Shown: positions 1 through 9,673 of the stretch, in pieces
Layout of the letters: each line of letters starts with the position of its first letter
Position numbering within the stretch: the stretch's first letter is position 1
Virus record (IMG/VR): IMGVR_UViG_3300045004_000136
Span: 1 to 39,882 of that record
Length of the DNA: 39,882 nucleotides
Source of the DNA: a virus
Reading direction: 5' to 3' (one strand)
Program-made: the position numbers and the translations under genes
Notes under the pieces: model-generated
Databases searched by the model: none
What the model was told of the DNA's origin: nothing
What the model saw: the letters and a program-made list of their open reading frames with translations, nothing else

Positions 1-1111
1 TATTAAATCTATAAATATTATTTAACGCTATATTTCTATCTTTTTTCAAAACATTTAGGGAAGCTAATAAATTTTTATCTGTATTTGGAATAGTTTCTAA
101 AGCCGTTAAAAACTCTGTTGTTGAGGGGTTAGCACCTCCAGCTTCCTTAACTCTAGCGAAATACGCTGCCTTAGCCATATCAGCAATGGTCATTTCTTTA
201 TTATCACCTGTTAGATATTTAGACCAAAGTCTTTTACCTTGTGATAATAAATCACTACCTACTTGACCTTTTTTAGCAGCTTCAATAATCATCTCTTCTG
301 TTTCATTTAAAGTTTGCACTAATATTTTATCAGTGATTACTTTTTTACGAGCGTCTTTTATATATTGTTGATTATTTTCTACATTAGATTTAAATATTAT
401 ATTTTGTTTTTCACTCATAAGGGGATTTTCAGCTTTTCTAAGAGCTTCTTTTCCTTGTGCTTCATACAACTTACCATGAGCATTTAAATTAGCTATTTGA
501 GCTCTTATCTGTTCATTCTTGAGCCTTTGTTCATCCATCTTGGCTTGAACTGCCCTTTTTGAATTGTAAGTAAGAAGTTCTGGAAAATTCATCTGCTCGC
601 TTTCTGGTATTATTCCTTGCAGTATCTCTGCTATATACTGACCTTTAGCATGACCAGTGCCGTCATCAAGGTATATCTTACCATCCCTGCTATAAGCATA
701 ATTACCTATGTTTCTACCCGTAATCTTTTTGTAATTCTCAATTAAAGCAGGTGCCATAATATCAACAGCTTCAAAATCACCATTAGCTAAAAAAGTATTC
801 ATAATAGCTAGATCATTCCTGTTAGTTAAAAAGAAATTTTCATTATCAGCTTTTATCTTTTGACTTTTACCAACAGACATTTTAAGCTCTCTTTCAAAAG
901 AGTCCACCTGCTTATATTGTTCTTCAAGTTCTGCTAGCTTATCTTCTCTCTCACTATCATAACTAAGTCCAACTCCAAGTCCTCTTAATAAAGCTTGCTC
1001 TCTTCTTTGACCTACATTCATTGGTCTCATGCTATCAGCTTGTTTGCTAAAAGCATCACCTAGCTTATCACCTGTCTTTTTTCTATTTAATATATCACTA
1101 TAATCAGACAT
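1..1111 (-). CDS. Internal virion / DNA-ejection-like protein, C-terminus beyond window
   Basis: The frame is open from an ATG at 1111 to the left edge (370 complete codons), so the C-terminal part is missing. The protein begins MSDYSDILNRKK and is mostly hydrophilic and helical, with a charged coiled-coil-like stretch early (EREDKLAELEEQYKQ) and another in the middle (KMDEQRLKNEQIRAQIANL). It starts 2 nt after the stop of the preceding internal virion gene and is the last visible gene of the late operon. Position after the nozzle and fibre genes, plus helical composition, suggest an internal or ejection protein as in podoviruses; no conserved domain is recognised, so this role is inferred. 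Confidence 0.6.
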   Translation of the reverse strand, partial: MSDYSDILNRKKTGDKLGDAFSKQADSMRPMNVGQRREQALLRGLGVGLSYDSEREDKLAELEEQYKQVDSFERELKMSVGKSQKIKADNENFFLTNRNDLAIMNTFLANGDFEAVDIMAPALIENYKKITGRNIGNYAYSRDGKIYLDDGTGHAKGQYIAEILQGIIPESEQMNFPELLTYNSKRAVQAKMDEQRLKNEQIRAQIANLNAHGKLYEAQGKEALRKAENPLMSEKQNIIFKSNVENNQQYIKDARKKVITDKILVQTLNETEEMIIEAAKKGQVGSDLLSQGKRLWSKYLTGDNKEMTIADMAKAAYFARVKEAGGANPSTTEFLTALETIPNTDKNLLASLNVLKKDRNIALNNIYRFN

Positions 1112-1113
1112 TC

Positions 1114-2436
1114 TTATTTCTTAAATAAATTTTTACCAAGCTCTTTACCAGCTCCACCTGCAAAAGCACCAAGACCGGTGTTTAATATCGTTCCAAAAGG
1201 ATCACTTTGAGCAGCTTGTTCATTTTTAAACCTTTCCTGCTCTAAACTACTTGCTTGTAATTCATTACTTTGTCTCTGATACATAGCATTATTAGTAGCT
1301 CCAATAGCATTTACGGCATTAGTATTATTATTAGCTATAAAGTTAAGTCCCATCTTACTAGGGTCTCTATTTACAAGCATATTAAGTGTTAATTCCCGTT
1401 TAGCAAGTTCTGATTGTCTTTCTGTTTTACCTTTATCCAGCTTCAAACCCTCTAAAGCTATATCTTGCTGTCTTTCAGCTAATTGTGCATTTTGAATAGC
1501 TCTTGCTCTTTGCTGTTCTAACTCCTCAACACCTAAGTCTTGCTGTCTTATCTGTAACTGATTAGAACTATCCTGTGCAAATTGTTTATAAGCTAGTTCA
1601 CCCTCTTGTGCTATTGTATTACCTGTTTTAAGCAAATTATCTATGGATTGCTGCTTTAAATTATTAGCAAAAGCATACTCTTTAAGATTATTCTCAATTT
1701 CAGTGTCTACTTTCTGTTTCTGCAAAGTAATCATTGCACCAAGAGCAGTTGTAGAGTTATTAAGTCCCATTTCTCTAAGCTTGTTATCAAGCCCGTTTTG
1801 TCTGATATCAAAACCTTTTTCCATAGCAAGACGATTAGCTTGTCTAAATGCTTCCAAAAAAGGTTGATACCTTTCAATAGCCATTGGGTCAGATACTTCA
1901 AGACCTGTTATAGTATCGTTTAAATCTCTTAGTTTTTCACTAACATTAGCTACCATTGCAGCATAACGCATCTCAAAAGGCATTAAGTTTCTGACGTGAG
2001 GTAGGTTCATGTCAATATTAGGTAAATTAGCTATTTTGGGTAATACAGTTTCAAAAGGAGCGTCTAAAGGTATTCTACCTGATAAATCATTAATTTGTAT
2101 TTCAGTATCACCAGCTTGCCCCTCTAATTCAGCAGCTTGTCTTTCTAAGCTAGAAATTTCATCTTTTTGTCTATCTTTTTCTGCCCAAAAACTATTTGAG
2201 AAAGGACTTCCGCTAGACCTGTTATATTCGTCTTTCTTCTGCTGGATAAGATTTTTTAATTGTAAATATCTATCACCCTTAGGCGATTTCTTAAATACAA
2301 ACTCCTGCTGGCTTACATTATCAAATATCCTCATGAAATTAATGGGAGGATTTGACTTAGTAGCATCAATCGGTTCGTAAGGTGTAAAATTTATAGGTGG
2401 AGCTTCGTCATCATCACCACCAAAGAATCCTCCCAT
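1114..2436 (-). CDS. Internal virion protein-like (glycine-start, coiled coil)
   Basis: A 440-aa protein starts at ATG 2436, which overlaps the stop of the upstream gene as TGATG, so translation is probably coupled. The N-terminus is MGGFFGGDDDEAPP, a glycine/acidic start often seen in podovirus internal or pilot proteins. The middle is rich in Gln, Glu and Leu with long predicted helices (for example EELEQQRARAIQNAQLAERQ). The C-terminus is small-residue rich (GLGAFAGGAGKELGKNLFKK), which could be membrane-active. These features and the position after the nozzle and fibre genes suggest a DNA-transfer/ejection protein. The exact family is not recognised. Confidence 0.6.
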   Translation of the reverse strand: MGGFFGGDDDEAPPINFTPYEPIDATKSNPPINFMRIFDNVSQQEFVFKKSPKGDRYLQLKNLIQQKKDEYNRSSGSPFSNSFWAEKDRQKDEISSLERQAAELEGQAGDTEIQINDLSGRIPLDAPFETVLPKIANLPNIDMNLPHVRNLMPFEMRYAAMVANVSEKLRDLNDTITGLEVSDPMAIERYQPFLEAFRQANRLAMEKGFDIRQNGLDNKLREMGLNNSTTALGAMITLQKQKVDTEIENNLKEYAFANNLKQQSIDNLLKTGNTIAQEGELAYKQFAQDSSNQLQIRQQDLGVEELEQQRARAIQNAQLAERQQDIALEGLKLDKGKTERQSELAKRELTLNMLVNRDPSKMGLNFIANNNTNAVNAIGATNNAMYQRQSNELQASSLEQERFKNEQAAQSDPFGTILNTGLGAFAGGAGKELGKNLFKK

Positions 2437-2753
2437 CAACTAATACCTAAATAATAATATTTTTCATTATATTTACTAAACCCAAAATGGTCTAATAATC
2501 TTAAACTTTTAAAGTTGTTAAGCCTTGTTAATACCACATTATAACCGACTTGTTTACATATTCCAATAAAATATGAGTTAAGATTCTGATATAACCATTT
2601 ATTAAGCCATTTAGAGCGGTATTTACAGCGAATAAACAAATCAAGTATACCTTGTCTATCATTACGCTTAAATACCTTTATAATCCCTGTTATATTGCCG
2701 TTTAATAACAATAGAATATAAATAGTATCCCTTTTGTAATAAACTTTAATCAT
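2436..2753 (-). CDS. GNAT-like acetyltransferase fold protein
   Basis: A 105-aa protein is read from ATG 2753, which lies inside the last codons of the upstream fibre gene (7-nt overlap). A TTG seven codons earlier (2774) is a less likely start. The sequence resembles a short GNAT: a beta strand ending NITGIIKVF, a helix around a basic CKYRSKWLNKWLY segment, then NFKSLRLLDHFGFSKY, the usual last helix-strand pattern (N-x-S-x-x-L-x-x-x-G-F). Small GNAT-like proteins occur in podovirus structural regions, where their role is unclear. No classical acetyl-CoA R/Q-x-x-G-x-G/A loop is obvious, so activity is uncertain. Confidence 0.5.
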   Translation of the reverse strand: MIKVYYKRDTIYILLLLNGNITGIIKVFKRNDRQGILDLFIRCKYRSKWLNKWLYQNLNSYFIGICKQVGYNVVLTRLNNFKSLRLLDHFGFSKYNEKYYYLGIS

Positions 2754-3840
2754 CGTCAGTAACTCCTTTAGCAATTAAAGCAGCTCTTACTTCATCGTCA
2801 AAATGTCTTAATCTAAGTTGTCCAAGTGGAATACATCTACCCTCAACTCTACAATCGTCTTTTGGCATTATATATCCTTGTTGAAAATACCTAGCTTCGT
2901 TTGGGTTATCATTCCAAGGTATATTTTGTAAATCACCTATATTTTGATAAGGTATTAAATGATCATCCTCAAGACATTCTGGTAGAATATTGTAAGTTTC
3001 CAACACCTCTGCAACATTAAGATTAAAATTTTCTGGAAATTCATAACCGACATCCAGATTTTTGTGTAAATAAACTGGATTATCTGAATATTCTCGTAAA
3101 GAAAATAACCAAGGGTTATAAATAGGATAAATAGTAGAATCCATTATTTTTTCAGGTGGTAAGAATCCTGCTGAAAAAGCAAGTAAATTATCCACACCTC
3201 TATTATTTACATATTGATCAGGTATAAAACCTGTATTTACATCGCTAATATATTGTAAATATAAACTTCCTTTATCTAATGAACCATCTATAATTTTATC
3301 GGAAGTAATAGAATTATCGGCAATATTTTTAGTTTCCAAATTATCATTTCCAACAAAATTATTAGTTAAATCATCACTTATATTAAGCTGTGATAACTTA
3401 CCTATTTTATCACCTGTAATTGAATGATCTTCAATATCTTCATTAAGTAACTTACGCCATACATGTAAATTATTATACCTACCGAATAATATACCATAAT
3501 CAATTTCGCATTTTATAGGAACTATTTGACCTCGATCATCTGAACATAATACAGAGTTATTAGGTATTTTTTGTATTTTATTTAAAGGTATTAGATCTTC
3601 ATCAATAACATCAACAATATCAACCCAGTCAATATTTCCATCACCAACATTAATAATAAATTTATCTGGAATAGTAATAAGGCTTTTATTTAATATGCTT
3701 TCAAGTTCTACTTTTAAAGTATTATTAAAATAATCACCTAAAGCAACAAATTCATTATATAAGTCAGCTGTTCTAAAAACTTTCACATTTTTAGAAAGAG
3801 TTTTGAATTTTTCAATATTTCTTACAAGGGGAACTAACAT
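2746..3840 (-). CDS. Fibre-like virion protein with ITxDKI repeats (paralogue 3)
   Basis: A 364-aa protein is the last of three tandem relatives. Its N-terminal ~55 residues (…FKTLSKNVKVFRTADLYNEF…YFNNTLKVELESILN) match the pattern of the two upstream genes. The middle holds HSITGDKIG and NSITSDKIIDGS, copies of the ITxDKI turn motif common in phage fibre stalks. The end (HFDDEVRAALIAKGVTDDD) resembles fibre C-termini of the type hTPEhrakLG. It begins 1 nt after the upstream stop. It probably forms tail or head fibres together with its paralogues; the receptor is unknown. Confidence 0.6.
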   Translation of the reverse strand: MLVPLVRNIEKFKTLSKNVKVFRTADLYNEFVALGDYFNNTLKVELESILNKSLITIPDKFIINVGDGNIDWVDIVDVIDEDLIPLNKIQKIPNNSVLCSDDRGQIVPIKCEIDYGILFGRYNNLHVWRKLLNEDIEDHSITGDKIGKLSQLNISDDLTNNFVGNDNLETKNIADNSITSDKIIDGSLDKGSLYLQYISDVNTGFIPDQYVNNRGVDNLLAFSAGFLPPEKIMDSTIYPIYNPWLFSLREYSDNPVYLHKNLDVGYEFPENFNLNVAEVLETYNILPECLEDDHLIPYQNIGDLQNIPWNDNPNEARYFQQGYIMPKDDCRVEGRCIPLGQLRLRHFDDEVRAALIAKGVTDDD

Positions 3841-3841
3841 T

Positions 3842-5308
3842 TTAAATAACCAACCCTAATTTAGTTCTAAGTTCTGGTGATAAACAATATTTATCTATAA
3901 ATTTCCAACTAGGAACGTTTGGGTGAGTTGTTCTATTTGGAAAATTAAATAAACTAAACCCATATTTTAAATGTCTTGATTTTATAACCTGTTGATCTCT
4001 ATGTCTTAAATAAGATTTTGTATTAGGTACTGCTTCTAATTTTTGATAAATAACAGGTGGAACAGGTGTATAAATATTTTGCGGTATTTTCTGCAAATCA
4101 GCATTTATATTTACCAAATAAGCATATAGATTATTATAAACTTGTAATTGTGCTTGATAAACTGAAACATTTTTAACAACCTGTGTATAATTATAATTCC
4201 AATATGAACAAAAATATTTTAAACTTTCCCCATTTGGACCTTTATTTTTATTAACCATATCTTGGGTGATAAAATTACCTTGTACTATACAAGTAGAGTA
4301 TAATTGATTTAAATAATTATTAGCATCAATCAATTGTTTGCTTACATTATTATATAAATTTAATTTTTCTATATAAAAGGGATTAACATAAACTTTATCT
4401 GGTTGTGGATTAGTATAAGTATTTAATTGATAAGCATTTGCTATTGAATATACACATAGTTTATAAGTATCAATAGTTTCACCTGCATATTGATCAGGTT
4501 TTGCTATAGATACTGAATTTACAGGAATTACATTTTTATGTAATATTCCATAACCAAATTTAGCTAAATTAGTACTTATTAATCTAAAATCAAAACTGTT
4601 ATTTTTTATTTTATCAGCGGTTATTGAATTATTTTCATAAGTAAGATAAGTATCTAATTTTTCTCTAAAATTCTTTATATCAGGATGAAGTTTATCATAA
4701 GTAACTCCGTATAAAGCAAACTTATCAACAGCTATACTATTATTAATAATATGTCTAGTATCTGCTATAACATTATTAATAAGATAATTTTGCCCATCAG
4801 GACTTATGTGCCAGCTGCTAATAGTATTTGTTTCTATATTGCTAAATAAAATTTGCTTATCATAAAAATTCTTACCTTCTATTTTTAAACCCTGTCCATA
4901 TTGATAAAACATGTGAATATCAAAGTTACCAAATATTCCACCCTCATTATAATTATCATTTGTAATACTATGATACATAAGTTCATATTTACTATTTACA
5001 AATATCAATGAATAAGGTTGTATAAAATCAATTTTATCAAGTCTAATTGAGTTATCCTTGAAGTTATTATCTTTCAAGCTATCAAAAACAACTTTACCAT
5101 TACCTATATTTCTTAAAATATAATTATTATTTCCAACTACTCCATTATAATTATTAGCTCCGATATTATTTATTGCACTAACAACTTTTCTATTAGTATA
5201 ATTTATAAAATCATTTAATTCTTTATCAAAATCCTTATAGGAAATATCACTATTACTTTCAGATAGGCTTTGAAAAAAACTATTATCTCTTACATAATTG
5301 GAAATCAT
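3842..5308 (-). CDS. Fibre-like virion protein with ITxDKI repeats (paralogue 2)
   Basis: A 488-aa protein starts at ATG 5308, 2 nt after the upstream stop; a TTG at 5314 is possible but less likely. The N-terminus follows the shared pattern (FFQSLSESNSDISYKDFDKEL…INYTNRKVVSAINNI). It contains NNSITADKIKNNS and the looser copies DNSIRLDKI and NNSIAVDKF. The C-terminus ends YCLSPELRTKLGLVI, a typical fibre ending. It is rich in Asn and Tyr with few charged residues, as expected for beta-structured, trimeric stalks. Function as a fibre or tail appendage is inferred from motif and position after the nozzle gene. Confidence 0.6.
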   Translation of the reverse strand: MISNYVRDNSFFQSLSESNSDISYKDFDKELNDFINYTNRKVVSAINNIGANNYNGVVGNNNYILRNIGNGKVVFDSLKDNNFKDNSIRLDKIDFIQPYSLIFVNSKYELMYHSITNDNYNEGGIFGNFDIHMFYQYGQGLKIEGKNFYDKQILFSNIETNTISSWHISPDGQNYLINNVIADTRHIINNSIAVDKFALYGVTYDKLHPDIKNFREKLDTYLTYENNSITADKIKNNSFDFRLISTNLAKFGYGILHKNVIPVNSVSIAKPDQYAGETIDTYKLCVYSIANAYQLNTYTNPQPDKVYVNPFYIEKLNLYNNVSKQLIDANNYLNQLYSTCIVQGNFITQDMVNKNKGPNGESLKYFCSYWNYNYTQVVKNVSVYQAQLQVYNNLYAYLVNINADLQKIPQNIYTPVPPVIYQKLEAVPNTKSYLRHRDQQVIKSRHLKYGFSLFNFPNRTTHPNVPSWKFIDKYCLSPELRTKLGLVI

Positions 5309-5310
5309 AA

Positions 5311-6396
5311 TCAACCTATCTTAGCTTTTATTGCAGGAGTTAAATGATCAATTGTAATACTATTTGCAGCAAGAATACCATTTATATTATGGCAATTATC
5401 ATTATTTAAAATAGTAAACCAACTAACTAATCTATTTGAATTTATAGAATTTAGTTTAAAATTATTAGGTGATAATAGATATATTTTTTCAGCACCTACT
5501 TTTTTTCCATTAGGATCAGTTAATGATAAATCAGTAATTTTTGCAGAATTAGTGTAATATTTTATTATATTTTTTACATAAAAATTAGTGAATTTACTAA
5601 GCGGAATTGTATATGGAGTTCCTTTATATTGTCCTACAGGTAAAATATAATTAAAAACATAATTTTGTAAATAATTCCTATCAAAATCAACTCTATTAAC
5701 AATATTAGCTCTATTACCAACATTATTTAAATTAATGAAATTCTTAGGAATTATCCAATCCCATATATAATTCATTAACAAACCTTGAGTATTAGCATCA
5801 AAAGAATTTAAACTAATACTATTATTAACAATTTTATTAGTTGTAATTGATCTGTCTTTAAAATATGTACCAATTACACTATTGTTTAAAAGAGTAGGTG
5901 TTATATTAGATAAATTATAACTACTAAGAGTATTATAAGCTATTTTAATACCATTTATTTTAATTGCAGGATCAATATAATTATTACTGATTTTGTCAAA
6001 CCTTACTCCATTTATATCACAAAGAATTGTGTTATTAGCTAAAGATTGATTTTTAATAGGTTCAATATTACCTAATGCCGAAGCTCTAAATATTGAATTA
6101 AATATATTTTTATAATTAAGTTGTCGTATATTTATAGTATTATCAGCAAAATCATCATTATCTATTTTTTTCCAATAATAACCAGCATCAGATTTACTTT
6201 TTAATATAGAATTAATATCACTTTGTAATAATGATCCTACAATTATATTATCGTTAATATTATTTAAATTAAAAATTATTTCATTATTCAAATAATTTAC
6301 AATATCATTAAATCTAACATCAATCTCACTGGATTTAATAATATTGTTTGAATGTCTGAAATATTCAAGATTCTGTTTTAATAACTTAATTGCCAT
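5311..6396 (-). CDS. Fibre-like virion protein with ITxDKI repeats (paralogue 1)
   Basis: A 361-aa protein whose ATG overlaps the end of the nozzle gene by 11 nt. It has the shared N-terminal module (LEYFRHSNNIIKSSEIDVRFNDIVNYLNNEI) and repeat-like turns such as DRSITTNKIVNNSISLNSF and DNTINIRQL. It ends SITIDHLTPAIKAKIG, a classic fibre C-terminal pattern. Asn and Ile are very frequent, reflecting AT pressure and beta structure. It is the first of three consecutive paralogues, which suggests gene duplication of an appendage protein. Confidence 0.6.
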   Translation of the reverse strand: MAIKLLKQNLEYFRHSNNIIKSSEIDVRFNDIVNYLNNEIIFNLNNINDNIIVGSLLQSDINSILKSKSDAGYYWKKIDNDDFADNTINIRQLNYKNIFNSIFRASALGNIEPIKNQSLANNTILCDINGVRFDKISNNYIDPAIKINGIKIAYNTLSSYNLSNITPTLLNNSVIGTYFKDRSITTNKIVNNSISLNSFDANTQGLLMNYIWDWIIPKNFINLNNVGNRANIVNRVDFDRNYLQNYVFNYILPVGQYKGTPYTIPLSKFTNFYVKNIIKYYTNSAKITDLSLTDPNGKKVGAEKIYLLSPNNFKLNSINSNRLVSWFTILNNDNCHNINGILAANSITIDHLTPAIKAKIG

Positions 6397-8542
6397 CTTT
6401 ATTAATAGTTTTAATCATATTAATTCCACCTGCTAAATATAAACTATCTAATATAAATTCTTTATAAGCAATTCCACTTAATTTTAAATAAATACTATCA
6501 GCATGAAATCTTAAAGTTTCTTGTGGATAAATAGCCTTTTCATTATTTGAATATTCATCTATATCAAATCTATCAATGTCAAATTTAGTATTAATCTGAT
6601 TAACTTTTATTTCAGTTAAATTATACTCTGACATATCAAAATTCAAATAAACTTGTATTTTAATTAAAATATCCTCACTTGAGATACAACCTAAGTAGAT
6701 ATTTTCATTATACCAAGTACTTGTTATATTAAACCAGTTATAATGTAAATTAAATGGAATAGGGCTATTTTCCATATCCTGATAATTTTTATTATTTATC
6801 TTATCACAATAAACTAAAACATTTCCCTTATTGGTTAAGTACAAATTTTTAGAAACTGAATCATATAAAAAGGTTTTACTATCTGAAAAATTTTGAGTAA
6901 ATATTGTCCAAAATCCTTGTCCTTTTAACTGATAAATATAACAATTATGTATAAACCTAAAACCTATAAAGCCTGCATAAGGGTATACAAAACAATTCAA
7001 ACCCCTATAATCCCTTTCTGTAACTAAATTTTCCAATTGTTTTTTTATATAACCATTAATTGAATCTGCAAAATGCAAATCTATGTTAAGATTATTAAAA
7101 CCATCTATTTTAATACTACAAATACCGAATTTTGATAAAAATATAAAAACATTAGGTAGTTCAACAAACATGTTTTTATTAAAAATTCCAATTGGTTCAG
7201 TTTTTTGCCATCTAAAATCGCCAAAATCTATATTCTGACCATCATTAATAACTGTTGGATCATTACCAGTCCATATTTGAACAGATTCTTTACCCCAAAA
7301 CAATGTTCTTCCTTGATAAGTATTAAAACATTGTAAATCATCTATTATATTGCTATTAGAAGCTAAGTTTATTGACTCTATAATTCCTTTTTTAGTATAC
7401 CATTTGAATATAGATTTTCTTTTAGGTGAATAATAAACAAGCATTGATTTATCAGGACTACGGAATTTTTTATAAAAAGAACCCCCACTATCTAATGCAA
7501 ACAATCTATCATTAATAATATTAATATAACTAAAAGCAGGTAATGATTTTAAATATAATATACCTACTGGTTTACCTATAAAATTATCTTCAAAAGTCAA
7601 ATCTACTGTTAAATTATCTATATTAATATTAAAAACAACATTAGTTATTTTATTAAGATTTTCTAAATAACCATCATTAGCTATTTTAACAACTCTATCT
7701 ACAACTAAATTAGCTCGCAACTCTACTTCATAGTCTAAAGAAACATTTATTGATAAACTATTATTAGAATTTTTTGTAATAGACAATAATATTATTTCAT
7801 AATCACTTTGTAATTCCAACAAATCTGTACCATCATAATAAAATACAGGGTCTATTCCATTACAAATTACCAAATATCTTTGATAATTAATATAGGAAAC
7901 AATAACATTAGGATTTAAATCAAGTTGTAAAGGTATAAGATTATCTACAACAGTACTATCTATAAATTTATATATACCAGCTCTTTCTATCCAGATATTA
8001 AAATTTTCATCAAAAAAACTAATATCCAGATTTATTTTAAAAACTATATCTTCATTACGTTGTTCAACTTCAAATATTTCTGATTTATCTGAATAACTAT
8101 CTTGTTCTATAAATATATAAACATTATTAAAAAAATATTTATATAAAACATCTTTTTGATCCTGATTAAGAGCTCTAATATCTAATCCTATTTGACATAT
8201 ATTATCAGCTATTCTATTTACAACTATATTTGTTAAATGATCTATATAGGGAGTTTTTATAAAATATGTTTGGTATGTCAATATTTCTGAATTACCACTA
8301 AAATTAATATAATTCATTAATTTTAATTGCTCATTAAATATTACATTTGGATTTATTTCTTGAGTAGCTACTACTTTTGTACCATTTCTTACAGAAAGAT
8401 TATTATCTTCATTTAAAAGCATATTTTGTATATACTTTGCATAAGATAAATTATCTATTGAATTTGAATTAATCCCATTACTAGCTGCTTTAAATAAAAT
8501 AGCATGTTCTCTTCCTTGAAAATTACTAATTACTTTTGACAT
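6386..8542 (-). CDS. Tail nozzle / DNA stabilisation protein, P22 gp10-like
   Basis: A 718-aa protein starts directly after the stop of the adaptor gene. Near the N-terminus it has LSVRNGTKVV (an S-V-R-x-G-T-K turn typical of tail nozzle/hub proteins). Further on it has YYDGTDLLEL, then INDRLFALDSGG, and CFNTYQGRTLFWGKESVQIWTG. These are the beta-propeller-like repeats seen in podovirus nozzle proteins (T7 gp12, P22 gp10). The order capsid, head protein, adaptor, nozzle fits P22-type tail assembly, where this protein closes the portal after packaging. Assignment rests on motif pattern, length and gene order. Confidence 0.7.
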   Translation of the reverse strand: MSKVISNFQGREHAILFKAASNGINSNSIDNLSYAKYIQNMLLNEDNNLSVRNGTKVVATQEINPNVIFNEQLKLMNYINFSGNSEILTYQTYFIKTPYIDHLTNIVVNRIADNICQIGLDIRALNQDQKDVLYKYFFNNVYIFIEQDSYSDKSEIFEVEQRNEDIVFKINLDISFFDENFNIWIERAGIYKFIDSTVVDNLIPLQLDLNPNVIVSYINYQRYLVICNGIDPVFYYDGTDLLELQSDYEIILLSITKNSNNSLSINVSLDYEVELRANLVVDRVVKIANDGYLENLNKITNVVFNINIDNLTVDLTFEDNFIGKPVGILYLKSLPAFSYINIINDRLFALDSGGSFYKKFRSPDKSMLVYYSPKRKSIFKWYTKKGIIESINLASNSNIIDDLQCFNTYQGRTLFWGKESVQIWTGNDPTVINDGQNIDFGDFRWQKTEPIGIFNKNMFVELPNVFIFLSKFGICSIKIDGFNNLNIDLHFADSINGYIKKQLENLVTERDYRGLNCFVYPYAGFIGFRFIHNCYIYQLKGQGFWTIFTQNFSDSKTFLYDSVSKNLYLTNKGNVLVYCDKINNKNYQDMENSPIPFNLHYNWFNITSTWYNENIYLGCISSEDILIKIQVYLNFDMSEYNLTEIKVNQINTKFDIDRFDIDEYSNNEKAIYPQETLRFHADSIYLKLSGIAYKEFILDSLYLAGGINMIKTINKDGN

Positions 8543-9154
8543 CTAGAAACTCGTATAAAAGTTTACTACATCACTTAATTTTTCTGTATAAAGTTTATAA
8601 GCAGATGAAAGTTTATTTATCTGCCCATTAGTAGTTAAAAATATATAATATACAGAACCTAATATTAAGCACTGATTTACTAAATTATCATATATAGGAG
8701 TATCTGTTTCATTATCAACATTATCAATCACTTCTACTAAAGACTTTAGTTGAGGTAAATAAAACATCTTAACAAAATTATCCCCACCAACATCTTTATT
8801 ATAATCTCTAGCTCCTAAAATGATTTTATTATCGGAAACTACAGAAAAATACTGATTTTCATTAATATTCAAATTGTCATTAGTAAGTAAATCAAAAGAA
8901 CCTAGTTTACTATCTTTATTATATATTGATTTTATAATACCCTTTTTAAAATCAAATTGAAAGGAATAGATATTATCTGCAAAAATTACTTTTTGCTCTT
9001 TATAAATAAGAAATGATTTATAATTTCTTAGTCGTAAATAAATATCATTATTAGCAAAATTAAGGCAACGCAAATATTCACTGCGTTGCCTTTCTGTTGC
9101 CAATGTTCCAAAAGCGAATTGCGAAATTGTATCAATAAGTTCTGTAACATTCAT
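8543..9154 (-). CDS. Head-to-tail adaptor-like protein (P22 gp4 / T7 gp11 position)
   Basis: A 203-aa protein. The N-terminal helices (MNVTELIDTISQFAFG…SEYLRCLNFANNDIYLRLRNY) and C-terminal helices (YDNLVNQCLILGSVYYIFLTTNGQINKLSSAYKLYTEKL) flank a beta-rich middle, which is the general plan of podovirus adaptor proteins that bind the portal. It lies immediately upstream of the nozzle gene with no spacing. Identification is by position and secondary-structure pattern rather than by strong sequence similarity. Confidence 0.55.
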   Translation of the reverse strand: MNVTELIDTISQFAFGTLATERQRSEYLRCLNFANNDIYLRLRNYKSFLIYKEQKVIFADNIYSFQFDFKKGIIKSIYNKDSKLGSFDLLTNDNLNINENQYFSVVSDNKIILGARDYNKDVGGDNFVKMFYLPQLKSLVEVIDNVDNETDTPIYDNLVNQCLILGSVYYIFLTTNGQINKLSSAYKLYTEKLSDVVNFYTSF

Positions 9155-9160
9155 CTACAA

Positions 9161-9658
9161 CTAATTTTTATAAGTTACTCTTAAATTCAAAACAGAACCT
9201 GCTATTGTATTAATAGATACACCTATTGTAACTATTAATCTATTTTTACTAACAGAAAAACCTAAGTTACTGTCTAACAATACGTTTTTTGCAAAAGCAG
9301 CAACAACGTTAGTTTCAGTTCTATTCAAACCTAAAATTTCTACACCTACTATATCAGTATTTATACCTATTTTATCTAATGTAACAGATAAATAAGTTAC
9401 TGTTGTAGCATCTAAAACTGCTGGAATAGCTATAGCTACTATTTTATCAACGTAAGTTCCATCACTAAGATTGTTAGTAGATGGTAAAATAGAACCTTTA
9501 TCTGAGTTGTTAGCCGATACTGGTTGAGCAAGAGCCATTGCTAGATTAACAGAAGCTCCCGAAAAATTAACGCCGTTAATGCCTTGAGCTGTTGCATCGT
9601 TAGGCATTTGTGCAGCATTAACTGTATTTTTTATGGAATATTTAATTACTAAATTCAT
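9161..9658 (-). CDS. Putative capsid decoration / head protein
   Basis: A 165-aa protein between the major capsid and adaptor genes. It is rich in Val, Ile, Thr, Asn and Ala, with alternating beta-strand-like segments (VDKIVAIAIPAVLDATTVTYLSVTL, NRLIVTIGVSI, VLNLRVTYKN) and few charges. Such beta-sandwich proteins next to capsid genes are often decoration or head-fibre proteins. No specific family is recognised, so the role is inferred from context. Confidence 0.45.
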   Translation of the reverse strand: MNLVIKYSIKNTVNAAQMPNDATAQGINGVNFSGASVNLAMALAQPVSANNSDKGSILPSTNNLSDGTYVDKIVAIAIPAVLDATTVTYLSVTLDKIGINTDIVGVEILGLNRTETNVVAAFAKNVLLDSNLGFSVSKNRLIVTIGVSINTIAGSVLNLRVTYKN

Positions 9659-9673
9659 ATTATTACCTATCTA

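Noticed and set aside
1643-2380. Plus-strand frames of 74 and 123 aa opposite the internal virion gene
   Set aside because: They are antisense shadows of a well-supported minus-strand gene, without ribosome binding sites.
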